A stretch of DNA of 64,000 bases from Arthrobacter gallicola (GTDB taxonomy: Bacteria > Actinomycetota > Actinomycetes > Actinomycetales > Micrococcaceae). The stretch lies in NCBI RefSeq assembly GCF_014836775.1, contig NZ_JACSQD010000002.1, positions 304,674 through 368,673 of the forward strand, read 5' to 3'. Every line of letters starts with the position of its first letter. Position 1 is the stretch's first letter. Under the pieces are notes generated by a model that was not told the DNA's origin, did no database searches, and worked only from the letters and a program-made list of their open reading frames with translations. The position numbers and the translations under genes are program-made. Below, in pieces: positions 28,427 to 37,268 of the stretch.

Positions 28427-29680
28427 TCAGTTCCGCACGGCGTGCGCGGAGGACTGTTCGGCAGCCCGCCGGTAACCCTGGGTGGTGAGCATCGCCGTGC
28501 GCTGCCAGCCGAAGGACCGGGCGTGCACGGCGGCGCTCCGGCCCAGTTCGGCACGCCAGGACGCATGGTCATAAAGCGTTTCGAGTTCCGCCGCCCAGCG
28601 CGCCGGATCATGCCCCTGGACCAGGATTCCGGTCCGGCCGGAGCTGACGGCCTTGGGCAGGCCACCAACATCAGCCGCGATGACCGGTGTGCCGCAGGCC
28701 TGGGCCTCGAGCGCCACCAGCCCAAACGATTCACTGTAGGACGGCACAGCAACGACGTCGGCAGAACGGAACCAGCCCGCAAGTCCACCCGCCGCAACCG
28801 GCGGATGCAGCACCACCGTCCCCTCCAGCCCCAGGGAAGCGACGGCGGCCTCCAGGTCCAGGACCTCTGATCCGCTCGGGGCACCGAGGATGCTGATCCG
28901 CAGCGGGATGTCCGGGCGCGCAGCCCGAAGCCTGGCAGCCGCTTCAACCAGCACCTGCGGCCCCTTCATCCGCTGGATGCGTCCGGCGAACACCACATGA
29001 AACTCATCCCGGCGGATACCGTGCAGCGGTTTGGCCAGCGCGCGCCCCGCCGGGGAGAACACCTCGAGATCAACTCCGGGTGCCACCACGTCGATGGTGG
29101 ATTCATCAGCCCCGTACCAGGTGGCCAGCTCTGATGCTTCGGTAGTGGTGTTGGCGATCAGGCGTGCCGCGGAGTCCACGATGTCCTGCTCCCCCTGGAT
29201 GCGGACCTGCGGTTCGGCACGCTCACCAGGCTGCAGCTGGACGTTCTTCACCCGGGCCATGGTGTGCATGGTGTGGACCAGCGGGACGTCCCATTGGCGC
29301 GCCAGCGCCAGGCCGGCAATTCCGGAAACCCAGTAGTGGGAATGGAGGACGTCGTAGCGTCCGTGCCCGTTCAGGCCGCGTGCTGCGGCGCTGATGCCTT
29401 CCACCAGCTCGTCAGCCAGCCCTGGCAGCGATTCCTTGGGCAGGCGGCGCCGGGGTCCGGCGGTGATATGCCGAACCGTTGCTCCGGGAGCTATCTCCAC
29501 GGCCGGCGGCTGCTCGGGGGCCGATGCGCGGGTGAAAATGTCCACCTGCACGCCCATTCTCGCCATCTGAACTGCCACGGAACGGACGTAGACGTTCATT
29601 CCGCCCGCGTCTCCGGAACCAGGCTGTTCGAGTGGAGAGGTATGCAGCGAGAGCATGGCCACCCGGTTAACCTGGGGCAC
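28427..29680 (-). CDS. mshA: D-inositol-3-phosphate glycosyltransferase MshA
   Basis: 417 residues from GTG 29680 (AAGGGA upstream). GT4-type enzyme that transfers GlcNAc from UDP-GlcNAc to inositol phosphate, the first step of mycothiol synthesis. MshA hallmarks are HTSPLEQPGSGDAGGMNVYV at the N-terminus, LLHSHYWVSG-like DVLHSHYWVSGIAG in the acceptor site, and the donor-site ESFGLVALEAQACGTPVIAA. Its substrate comes from Ino1, encoded 2 kb away. A SigR-like element may lie upstream. Confidence 0.95.
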   Translation of the reverse strand: MPQVNRVAMLSLHTSPLEQPGSGDAGGMNVYVRSVAVQMARMGVQVDIFTRASAPEQPPAVEIAPGATVRHITAGPRRRLPKESLPGLADELVEGISAAARGLNGHGRYDVLHSHYWVSGIAGLALARQWDVPLVHTMHTMARVKNVQLQPGERAEPQVRIQGEQDIVDSAARLIANTTTEASELATWYGADESTIDVVAPGVDLEVFSPAGRALAKPLHGIRRDEFHVVFAGRIQRMKGPQVLVEAAARLRAARPDIPLRISILGAPSGSEVLDLEAAVASLGLEGTVVLHPPVAAGGLAGWFRSADVVAVPSYSESFGLVALEAQACGTPVIAADVGGLPKAVSSGRTGILVQGHDPARWAAELETLYDHASWRAELGRSAAVHARSFGWQRTAMLTTQGYRRAAEQSSAHAVRN

Positions 29681-29727
29681 AGCACTCCCTTCGTCGCTGG
29701 CCTGTGTTCCCTACCTATCGACCATAC

Positions 29728-29754
29728 AACGCGAAGGGGTCCCGCTTTGTTTCC
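29728..29754 (-). promoter_or_regulatory. Candidate SigR-type promoter of mshA
   Basis: On the minus strand GGAAA (29754-29750), 19 bases, then GTT (29730-29728), ending 48 nt before the mshA start. Consensus is GGAAT-N18/19-GTT, so it has one mismatch in the -35 half. mshA is a SigR target in Streptomyces; here it is a candidate only. Confidence 0.35.
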
Positions 29755-29812
29755 TAACCCGGCGGCCGCTATCGGATGACAGCGGCCGCCGCGGCGGAAC
29801 CGTCAGCCTCTG

Positions 29813-30085
29813 TCACTGCCTGCTGCGGCTGTTGACGTAGTGGGTGAGGAGGTTGAACTGGCGCTCTTCCTGTTCCCGAAGCGAGTTGTGGCTGGCGCCC
29901 AGATGCACAGCCAGGCGGCGCCGGAGGGCACGCACCAGCCTCCGCACCGGCGCGGCCGGCCACACAACGCCTGCGCGCTTTCCGGCTGCAGTCCGGACTT
30001 CCTCCTTTCCAGAAGGAGGCGCCGGCGCATTGTGGATCTGTTTCCCGGCATTTAAACCCAAAAAGGGCAGGTTGTGATAAGGCAT
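29813..30085 (-). CDS. Small basic hypothetical protein, 90 aa
   Basis: ATG at 30085 with GGAG about nine bases upstream. The C-terminal half (VRRLVRALRRRLAVHLGAS, then SLREQEERQFNLLTHYVNSR) has strong GC3 codon bias like its neighbours and looks helical and real. The N-terminal half is less convincing. I do not recognise a family. No signal peptide or membrane segment. Confidence 0.45.
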   Translation of the reverse strand: MPYHNLPFLGLNAGKQIHNAPAPPSGKEEVRTAAGKRAGVVWPAAPVRRLVRALRRRLAVHLGASHNSLREQEERQFNLLTHYVNSRSRQ

Positions 30086-30829
30086 GGCAATACTCCGAAG
30101 AATGGCGCGCTAAAGGCGCGGAAAAGTTCAAAGATAATAAAGAGAGGTCAACGGCCCGTTTTATAACCCAGGTATTGGCGGAAAGCTCCGCGTGCTAATT
30201 TGTGCCCGCATTACGCGGACAGGCAGCGGAGCCGAATGCCAATCAGGGACGGCCAGGCAGATGACCCGGCGGCCGGTCAGGGAAGCCGAGGGCCAGTCAG
30301 GGCCTTCGAACCGAAACCGTGCGGAAACCCGGAACCCAGGGGGTGAGCTGCTGGAAAGCCGCTGAACCGCAGACCGGTACCCAGCGGGACGCTGGCAGTC
30401 TACGCGGCAGTCCGGCGGCGCATGGCCGCTGCGGGAACCAGTCCGGAACCAACCAGCCCGAAACCACCGGGCCGCCTGCCTGTGGCAGGCAGCTGGCTGC
30501 GAAACTGCACTCCAACCGGCAGGCCGGACATGGCAGCAGGGAGCTGGGACCGCCGGGATGTGCCCGTAAAATTCTTATCCATTCTCCACCTCCATTGTTT
30601 GTCCGGGGCCTCTTCTGAGCTTCGGGACACCGTTTGCCCGGAATGCTGAGAGGCCGCTGCACTGGTTGTTGCATGCCTTGTTGCGTACTTCTGCAGACTC
30701 ATGCCTGGCATGTACTTCTACAGGTACTTGCTGCGGGTATTACTGCGGCCGGAACCGGCCGCTGAAAAAAATATAGCCGACTTATGCGGGGCTGCCAAGC
30801 CCAAAACAAACTTTCTTTAAAAAGTCTTT
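30086..30829. other. Gene-poor stretch between small ORF and phosphatase gene
   Basis: No convincing gene. Overlapping short frames on both strands lack ribosome sites and codon bias. A perfect 8-bp hairpin, GCGGCCGG/CCGGCCGC with an AA loop (30745-30762), lies beside an A run (30765-30771). It is not a standard terminator for either flanking gene. The bases near 30785-30835 are AT-rich. Confidence 0.5.
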
Positions 30830-31483
30830 CTACATATTCCATTTCAGCAGAGCCGGAGTGTGTTTATCCCAGCCAAGAACGCACACGGCAGCAGTCCCCA
30901 GCACCAGGTGCCGGCCCTGATCGGGAGCCAGTCCCAGCCAGCGGGCGGCAAGAATGCGCAGGAAGTGTCCATGGGCCACCAACAGGGCCCGCTGCAGCGG
31001 AACGGCATCCGGGTCCTGGTCCATCGGCGTTCCGCAGCCGGCCTGCACGGTGGAGATGATCCGGTCGGCGCGGGCTGCCACGGAGTCCAGTGATTCGCCG
31101 CCCGGAACGCCGTCGTTCCAGATGATGTAGCCCGGATTCTCTGCCCGCACTTCCGTGCTCTTCCGGCCTTCGTTCTGTCCGTAGTCCCATTCGTGGGCGT
31201 GGGGCAGGATCTCCGCGTCAGGGTAACCCAGGAGTTCGGCAGTGCGCCGGGCCCGGACCAGCGGGGAGGTGAAGACCCGGTCGAAGCTGAAGCCGCTGAT
31301 CTTCTCAGCCGCGGCCGAAGCCTGTGCTTCCCCTTCCGCGGTGAGGGGGATATCCGTCAGACCGGTGTAGTTTCCGTCCCGGGACCATTCCGTCTCCCCA
31401 TGCCGGACCAGCCAGAGGATGGGCAGCGGAGTTCCGGCGGGTGTCAGGTCCGGAACCGCCGGTCCAAGGTTCTGCACTGTCAT
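30830..31483 (-). CDS. Histidine phosphatase family protein
   Basis: 217 residues. The catalytic LVRHGETEW motif is near residue 26, followed by GNYTGLTDIPLTAEGEAQA. A second histidine appears in ALLVAHGHFLRILAARW, so this is an active-looking phosphoglycerate-mutase-type phosphatase. Substrate unknown. Its ATG overlaps the stop of cca (ATGA), so it is coupled to the tRNA enzyme. The C-terminal end approaches an AT-rich tract. Confidence 0.9.
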   Translation of the reverse strand: MTVQNLGPAVPDLTPAGTPLPILWLVRHGETEWSRDGNYTGLTDIPLTAEGEAQASAAAEKISGFSFDRVFTSPLVRARRTAELLGYPDAEILPHAHEWDYGQNEGRKSTEVRAENPGYIIWNDGVPGGESLDSVAARADRIISTVQAGCGTPMDQDPDAVPLQRALLVAHGHFLRILAARWLGLAPDQGRHLVLGTAAVCVLGWDKHTPALLKWNM

Positions 31484-32958
31484 GAGTTTTCCTCCGTTTT
31501 GTTAAGCTCGGCTTCCCCGGTCTCCTGCCGGCTTTCCGGTTGTTCCTGCCACCAGGCGCGCAGTTTCGCCTCCGCTTCCCCGGGGCTCGCGGGACCGTTT
31601 TCCATCCGTTCCTCCAGCAGGTAGCGGTAGGCGCGGCCCACCACGGGTCCCGGCCGGATGCCAAGCAGCTCCATGATCTGGCTGCCGTCCAGGTCCGGCC
31701 GGATCGAGGCCAGTTCCTCCTGCTCGGCCAGCTTCGCGATCCGCTCTTCCAGGTCGTCGTACGCGAAGGCCAGCCGTTCGGCCTTGCGCCGGTTCCGGGT
31801 GGTGACGTCGGAGCGGGTCAGGCGGTGCAGACGCTCCAGCAGCGGGCCGGCGTCCGTGACGTACCGGCGGACCGCGGAGTCGCTCCAGCCCGCGTCGCCG
31901 TAGCCGTAGAAACGCATGTGCAGTTCCACCAGCCGGGACACGGCCTTGATCGTGTCATTATCAAAACGCAGTGCCTTCATCCGTTTTGCCGTGAGCTTGG
32001 CGCCAACGACGTCGTGGTGCAGGAAGCTGACCGACCCGGCGGGTTCGAAGCGGCGGGTGGCAGGCTTTCCGACGTCGTGCATCAGTGCGGCGAAGCGCAG
32101 AATGAAGTCGGGTCCCGGCACCGGCCCGTCAGGCCCGGTTTCCTGTTCGCAGGCCTGCCGCAGCACGGTCAGTGAATGCTGGTACACGTCCTTGTGCCGG
32201 TGGTGCTCGTCCATTTCCAGTTTCAGGGCCGCGACCTCGGGCAGCACATAGCCGGCCAGTCCGCTCTCCACCAGCAGGTCCATGCCCGCGGCCGGTGACC
32301 TGCCGTTGATCAGCTTCACCAGTTCGTCACGGACGCGCTCCGCCGAAATGATCTCAATCCGCCCGGCCATATCCTTCATAGCGTCGAAAACCTCCGGCGC
32401 CACGGTGACATCGAGCTGGGAGGCAAACCGTGCCGCCCGCATCATGCGCAGCGGGTCATCGGAGAAGGACGACGACGGCGCACCGGGCGTGCGGACCACA
32501 CCGGCATGCAGGTCACGGACCCCGCCGAAGGGGTCCACCAGCTCGAGCTGCGGCAGGCGCAGTGCCATCGAGTTCATGGTGAAATCCCGGCGGTACAGGT
32601 CGTCTTCGAGTTTCTCGCCGAAGGCGACCACCGGCTTGCGCGATTCCGGATCGTAGGCTTCGGCACGGTAGGTGGTGATTTCTATCTGGAAGCCGTCCTT
32701 GCGCATTCCGATCGTGCCAAACTCCCGGCCTATCTCCCAGTACGCGTCACACCAGCCGCGGACTACGGAAAGGATGTCGTCCGGGCGGGCGTCCGTGGTG
32801 AAATCCAGGTCCGGGGAAACCCGGCCCAGGAACAGGTCCCGCACCGGTCCGCCGACCAGGGAGAGTTCAAACCCTGCTGCCTGGAACATCTCTCCCAGCT
32901 GCGGGATTACGCCAGGAAGCGGGGGATGCGGGACAGAGCCGTCAAAAAGGTGCGCCAT
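31480..32958 (-). CDS. cca: CCA tRNA nucleotidyltransferase
   Basis: 492 residues. It adds or repairs the 3' CCA end of tRNA. Head-domain motif LVGGPVRDLFLGRVSPDLDF carries the DxD-type carboxylates; ERVRDELVKLINGRSPAAGM is the RNA-binding helix block. An HD domain follows (HHRHKDVYQHSLTVL, RFAALMHDVGKPATRR). Matches the actinobacterial PcnA next to Nudix and murJ genes. ATG 32958; a divergent promoter region separates it from the Nudix gene. Confidence 0.95.
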   Translation of the reverse strand: MAHLFDGSVPHPPLPGVIPQLGEMFQAAGFELSLVGGPVRDLFLGRVSPDLDFTTDARPDDILSVVRGWCDAYWEIGREFGTIGMRKDGFQIEITTYRAEAYDPESRKPVVAFGEKLEDDLYRRDFTMNSMALRLPQLELVDPFGGVRDLHAGVVRTPGAPSSSFSDDPLRMMRAARFASQLDVTVAPEVFDAMKDMAGRIEIISAERVRDELVKLINGRSPAAGMDLLVESGLAGYVLPEVAALKLEMDEHHRHKDVYQHSLTVLRQACEQETGPDGPVPGPDFILRFAALMHDVGKPATRRFEPAGSVSFLHHDVVGAKLTAKRMKALRFDNDTIKAVSRLVELHMRFYGYGDAGWSDSAVRRYVTDAGPLLERLHRLTRSDVTTRNRRKAERLAFAYDDLEERIAKLAEQEELASIRPDLDGSQIMELLGIRPGPVVGRAYRYLLEERMENGPASPGEAEAKLRAWWQEQPESRQETGEAELNKTEENS

Positions 32959-33101
32959 AGTGCTTTAAGCGTGCCAGATAAACCGGGCGGAGCGGACAAC
33001 AGAGCCTGCCTGTGACCCGGACACGCCGGGGTTGCCGCGGCCCGGCGGGGGTGGGCTGGGAACAGTCATCATCGCTGGGGAAAGGTAGTTACAGTGGGGG
33101 T

Positions 33102-33632
33102 ATGGCCCATCCTGTCCCGAGTGCGCCCAAGCGGACCCCATTGACTGCGTCAATGGGCTCCTCCGGCGCGCATCCGGCGCATGCGGCCCTGCCCACCGTG
33201 GAAGAGGTCTCCGCCGGTGGAATTGTGGTGGATACCAGTGATGCCCAGCTGCCGGTGGCCATCATTGCCCGCCTCAACCGCGGCGGACGGCTGGAGTGGT
33301 GCCTACCCAAGGGCCATCCGGAGAACGATGAGGACAATCAGCAGGCGGCCATCCGTGAGATCGCCGAGGAGACCGGCATCAGCGGCCGCATCCTGAGTCC
33401 GCTGGGCAGTATCGATTACTGGTTCACCGTCAGCGGCCACCGGGTGCATAAAACCGTGCACCACTATCTGCTGGTTGCCGTCGGCGGAGAGCTCACGATC
33501 GAAAATGATCCTGACCACGAGGCGGTCGACGTCGCCTGGGTACCGCTTTCGGTCCTGAGCCGGCGCCTGTCCTTCCCCAATGAACGGCGTATTGCGGACC
33601 TTGCCCGCGAGATCCTGCCCAAACACCTGTGA
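33102..33632 (+). CDS. NUDIX hydrolase (MutT4-like position)
   Basis: 176 residues from ATG 33102. The Nudix box is perfect: G-x5-E-x7-REIAEETGI, beginning at KGHPENDEDNQQ. A poorly conserved 35-residue head precedes the domain (EEVSAGGIVVDT onward). The genomic place, divergent from cca and before murJ, is that of mycobacterial mutT4 (Rv3908). Substrate not readable: oxidised nucleotides, dinucleotide polyphosphates and others are possible. Confidence 0.92.
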   Translation: MAHPVPSAPKRTPLTASMGSSGAHPAHAALPTVEEVSAGGIVVDTSDAQLPVAIIARLNRGGRLEWCLPKGHPENDEDNQQAAIREIAEETGISGRILSPLGSIDYWFTVSGHRVHKTVHHYLLVAVGGELTIENDPDHEAVDVAWVPLSVLSRRLSFPNERRIADLAREILPKHL

Positions 33633-33711
33633 CCGGCTGCGGTTGCCGGCGGGCCTCCCCACCCCCTGGTTTTGCGTGATTCTCCCGCGAAGGTGAGAGC
33701 ATAAGGACATC

Positions 33712-35379
33712 ATGGCCGCACAGAAAACCGCTCCCAGCACTGCCCGCTCCAGCGCCGTTATGGCAGCGGGAACCATGGTTTCCCGCGTACTCGGATTGGT
33801 CCGGACCGCTTTGCTGGCCGTGGCCATTGGCAATACCGGGCTGGTCACGGACATCTTCAGCTCCGCGAACGTCCTCCCCAACTTCATCTACCTGCTGGTG
33901 GCGGGCGGCGTTTTCAACGCCGTGTTGGTCCCGCAGATCATCAAGGCCAGCAAACGCGAGGACCGCGGGGCGGATTACGTTTCACGGATCCTGACCCTGA
34001 GTCTGGTCTTCCTCGCCGTCATCGCGGCCCTGGCCACCATCGCCGCGCCGCTGATCCTGCCCCTGGTGACAGCGCTCAACCCGGACCAGCTTCCGCTGGC
34101 CACGGTTTTTGCCTACTGGCTCTTCCCCCAGATTTTCTTCTACGGCGCCTACGCCGTGATTGGCCAGATCCTGAACGCGAACGGGCGGTTCGGTGCGTAT
34201 ATGTGGGCGCCGGTGGTCAACAACCTGGTGGCCATCGCGGGCCTGATCGTCTTCATCACCTTCGTGGGCCGGCAGGAGACCGAGCAGTTCTCGCCGGAAA
34301 CCTGGACCTCCACGGCAACCCTGATCCTTGCCGGCAGCACCACCCTCGGAATCGTGCTGCAGGCCGTGGTCCTGCTGTTCCCTTTGAAGAAGCTGGAACT
34401 CGGACTGCGCCCGTCCTTCGGGCTGCGCGGGGTCGGTCTGGGACAGACCGGCAAGGTGGCCAAATGGACCGTCCTCACCATGCTCGTCGGCAACGGCGCG
34501 TACCTTGTGTACACCAAGGTTGCGACCATCGCCTCCGCCGCGCGGCCGGAGTACCAGGCCATGACCCCGCCCCAGGAGATCGCCGGTCACCTCAACCTGG
34601 AAACCGCCGCGATGCTTTACATCATCCCGCACTCGGTCATCACACTCTCGCTCGCGACCGTCCTCTTTAACCGCATGTCCCACGCGTACGTGGAGAAAGA
34701 CCTGGACGGGGTCCGGGAGACCATTTCCCGCGGGCTGCGGGCCATTGGGGTGGCAACTGTGTTCTGCGCGGCTGTCCTGGTGGTGCTGGCCGGTCCCATC
34801 AGCATGTGGTTCAGCGGCGGATCCAACGCCTCGGCCGTGATTCAGGCGCAGGTGCTGGTCCTGCTGGCGGCCAGTGCCCCGTTCCTCAGTGCAACCTTCC
34901 TCATGAACCGTGCCTTTTACGCCAATGAAGACGCCAAAACGCCGCTGATTATGCAGGTGATCCTCTCCATCCTCGGCGTGTCCCTGGCGATTGCTGCGGC
35001 CGCGCTTCCAGCGGACCGGATCGTTTTTGGCCTGGCCGTGGCCTACTCGATCGGCAACATCGCGGCTGTGGTGCTCAGCCACATTTTCCTGAACCGCAAA
35101 CTTGGCCACTACGGTGCGGGCCGCGTGTTCGATCTGCATGTGCGGTTGACCGTCGCAGCCCTCGGGGCTTCCGTCGTGGGAGCCGCAGCTTTGGCGATGC
35201 TGGGCGGCTACACCGCGGACGGGTACGCCTGGAGCTCCCTCGCCAGCGCCGTCGTCGTCCTGGTGGTCTGCGGCACCTTGATGGCCCTGTCCTACGCCGC
35301 GATGCTGCGGGGCCTGAAGGTCAAGGAACTGGACGAGTTCCTGACACCCCTCCTCGCCCGCCTCAAGCGCAGGGCCTAA
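33712..35379 (+). CDS. murJ: Lipid II flippase MurJ
   Basis: 555 residues, about 14 membrane helices, no kinase fusion. Family blocks are TMVSRVLGLVRTALLAVAIG near the start, ANVLPNFIYLLVAGGVFNAV, and QILNANGRFGAYMWAPVVNN with its conserved arginine. It flips lipid II for peptidoglycan synthesis. In mycobacteria MurJ (MviN) is fused to a cytoplasmic pseudokinase; here the kinase-like part is a separate gene downstream. In many actinobacteria a large secreted protein (Rv3909-like) precedes murJ; here only 79 bp separate the Nudix gene from murJ. Confidence 0.95.
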   Translation: MAAQKTAPSTARSSAVMAAGTMVSRVLGLVRTALLAVAIGNTGLVTDIFSSANVLPNFIYLLVAGGVFNAVLVPQIIKASKREDRGADYVSRILTLSLVFLAVIAALATIAAPLILPLVTALNPDQLPLATVFAYWLFPQIFFYGAYAVIGQILNANGRFGAYMWAPVVNNLVAIAGLIVFITFVGRQETEQFSPETWTSTATLILAGSTTLGIVLQAVVLLFPLKKLELGLRPSFGLRGVGLGQTGKVAKWTVLTMLVGNGAYLVYTKVATIASAARPEYQAMTPPQEIAGHLNLETAAMLYIIPHSVITLSLATVLFNRMSHAYVEKDLDGVRETISRGLRAIGVATVFCAAVLVVLAGPISMWFSGGSNASAVIQAQVLVLLAASAPFLSATFLMNRAFYANEDAKTPLIMQVILSILGVSLAIAAAALPADRIVFGLAVAYSIGNIAAVVLSHIFLNRKLGHYGAGRVFDLHVRLTVAALGASVVGAAALAMLGGYTADGYAWSSLASAVVVLVVCGTLMALSYAAMLRGLKVKELDEFLTPLLARLKRRA

Positions 35380-35548
35380 AGACACCAAACTCAGGTTTGA
35401 CCGCCGCCACAGGTAGCATGGAATAAGGCGGTCAGTACGGGAAAGTCCTTCGTGGCGTGCGCGTACTGTGTTAACCGCACCGGCAGCCTTTACGCCCGCC
35501 GGTGGCAACATCTCGCAGAAGTTACAGCCGTTTCCACGGGAGGAACAC

Positions 35549-37102
35549 GTGCCACAACCGGTAAACGTTGGTTCAGTGCTGGGCGGCCGATACAAGGTCA
35601 CCGCTCAGGTTCTGGCCTCGGCAGAGAATGACCTCGTCCTCGATGGCATGGACCAGGTACTGAACCGTGCCGTAAGCATCCTCGTTGCCGCACCGCAGAA
35701 CGCCAGCCAGGTGAGTGCCAGTGCGCGGGAAATCGCCATTGGGGAACGGCATTCCACCGTCCAGATCCTGGACCTCGGCGTCAGCGACGGCTGCACCTAC
35801 CTCGTCACCTCCACCGGCAACGCTGCGGACCTTCTGGACCTCGTCATTGAACGTGATGCCCCCTACGTGGAGCCGTTTTTCACCGACACGCTCGGCTCCG
35901 AGATCTTTGGCATGCCCCGCTCGCGTGAACCCGAGACGGTCGAAGAAGACCGCTATGTGGAGGAAGCACCGGACCGGGACCGCAAACCGCTGCTTTCCGG
36001 CCTCTCCAAGCCCCACCTCCCCCGGTTCGGCCGCGGGGCTGGTGCCGCCGACACAGCCGCAGCCTCCGGCACAGCCGGTGCGGCTGGTGCCGCAGGCGCC
36101 GCAGGGGCTGCCGCTGCCGCCAACGCCGAACGCGACCTTGAGTTCGGCGGGTCCCAGGAAGCCCCGGCCGAAGCAGCCACCGGCGCCGGAGCCGTTCCTC
36201 CTCCGCCCCGCCAGAGCCCGCGCACAGCCGCCTACTCTGCGGTCCCGCCGGAGACGGCTCCCGTTGCCACCCCCAAGGTGAGCCGCTGGGAAGCTGAAGA
36301 TGACTTCCCCGCGGAAGGCTACGCTCCCGCCGGCGGAACTGACCGCCCCGCCTCCAGCTTCCCCCGCACAGCCGTGGGCGCCGGTTATGACTCCGGTGCT
36401 TATGACGACTACGAGCCGGAGGACGAGGAAGAGCCCCGCCCGTCCGGTGACCGCAGGTACGGCCGCGTGCTGGTCGGAGGTTTCCTCAGCCTGGTACTGA
36501 TCGTGGCCGTGGTTCTCGCCTTTACGAACCTGGACAAGGTCGGGAATATGTTCGCTTCCGAGGAAGTCACGGCCTCCCCCGAAGCCTCCGCCCCGGCGCC
36601 GGAAGAGGGCCCCGCCGAAGAAACCGGTGTCTCTCTGCCTGCCCCGGTGACCGCCGGTGTCTCACGGCTGGTTCCCGGCAACCAGTCCCTGGACTCGGTG
36701 AATGACGGCGCGCTCCCGCAGATCATCGACGGCAATACGGCCAGCTACTGGTCCAGCTATGTGTACGCTTCGGAGACCTTCGGCGGACTGGCCCCCAGCC
36801 TGGCCCTGGTGGTCGAACTCGAAGAGGAATCAGCCGTCAGCAAGATCGACATCACGCAGCTGAACGGCAGCGGCGGCAGCTTCTCGGTCATGCTCAATGA
36901 CCAGCCGTCCCTGGAAGGTGCCACCACCGTCGCCCAGAGCGGCTTCACCGGACCAACCACCAGCATCACGGTGCCCAAGGCGGACGGGGAACCGGCGTCG
37001 GCCAGCTATGTGATCATCAACTTCACCCAGCTGCCCCGCCTGAGCGGTGTACAGGCCGAATACCCCTGGGGACTGCGCATCGCAGAAATCGCAGTGTCCT
37101 GA
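35549..37102 (+). CDS. MurJ-associated pseudokinase-like membrane protein
   Basis: 517 residues from GTG 35549 (GGGAGG upstream). Residues 1-110 (VGSVLGGRYKVTAQVLASAE onward) resemble only the N-lobe start of a Ser/Thr kinase, with no catalytic loop or DFG visible. An Ala/Gly/Pro-rich linker follows, then one membrane helix near residues 307-327 (VLVGGFLSLVLIVAVVLAF). The extracellular end (from about 367) looks like a discoidin (F5/8C) sugar-binding fold, with GNTASYWSSYVYAS. It takes the place of the C-terminal half of mycobacterial MviN (Rv3910), suggesting a regulator of MurJ (inference). Confidence 0.85.
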   Translation: MPQPVNVGSVLGGRYKVTAQVLASAENDLVLDGMDQVLNRAVSILVAAPQNASQVSASAREIAIGERHSTVQILDLGVSDGCTYLVTSTGNAADLLDLVIERDAPYVEPFFTDTLGSEIFGMPRSREPETVEEDRYVEEAPDRDRKPLLSGLSKPHLPRFGRGAGAADTAAASGTAGAAGAAGAAGAAAAANAERDLEFGGSQEAPAEAATGAGAVPPPPRQSPRTAAYSAVPPETAPVATPKVSRWEAEDDFPAEGYAPAGGTDRPASSFPRTAVGAGYDSGAYDDYEPEDEEEPRPSGDRRYGRVLVGGFLSLVLIVAVVLAFTNLDKVGNMFASEEVTASPEASAPAPEEGPAEETGVSLPAPVTAGVSRLVPGNQSLDSVNDGALPQIIDGNTASYWSSYVYASETFGGLAPSLALVVELEEESAVSKIDITQLNGSGGSFSVMLNDQPSLEGATTVAQSGFTGPTTSITVPKADGEPASASYVIINFTQLPRLSGVQAEYPWGLRIAEIAVS

Positions 37103-37165
37103 GTTAAGCCATTTGAGCCGCCGGGAACCGGCCCGGCGGCCCGGCATGTGACGCAGCTGCCATTC

Positions 37166-37191
37166 GGAATAAGCTGTTCCCTGTCAGTGTT
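37166..37191 (+). promoter_or_regulatory. SigR/SigH-type promoter of trxBA
   Basis: GGAAT at 37166-37170, exactly 18 bases, then GTT at 37189-37191, about 78 bp before the trxB start. This is the consensus of the disulfide-stress sigma factor SigR (Streptomyces) and SigH (mycobacteria), which control trxBA there. Confidence 0.75.
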
Positions 37192-37268
37192 GTGCCGGGT
37201 GGTTAGAGTCCCCGAGCGTTTCCATCACCGGATCACGCCCGTTCTCCAAAGAAAGAGGTTCACAGCAC

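Noticed and set aside
30400..30711. Minus-strand frame with SGLPVGVQF, resembling an amidase C-terminus
   Set aside because: The match is a short Gly/Pro-rich block only; the rest is low complexity, with no ribosome site or codon bias.
30745..30771. GC-rich hairpin beside an A run as a terminator
   Set aside because: For leftward transcription the T run precedes rather than follows the stem, so it is not a standard intrinsic terminator.
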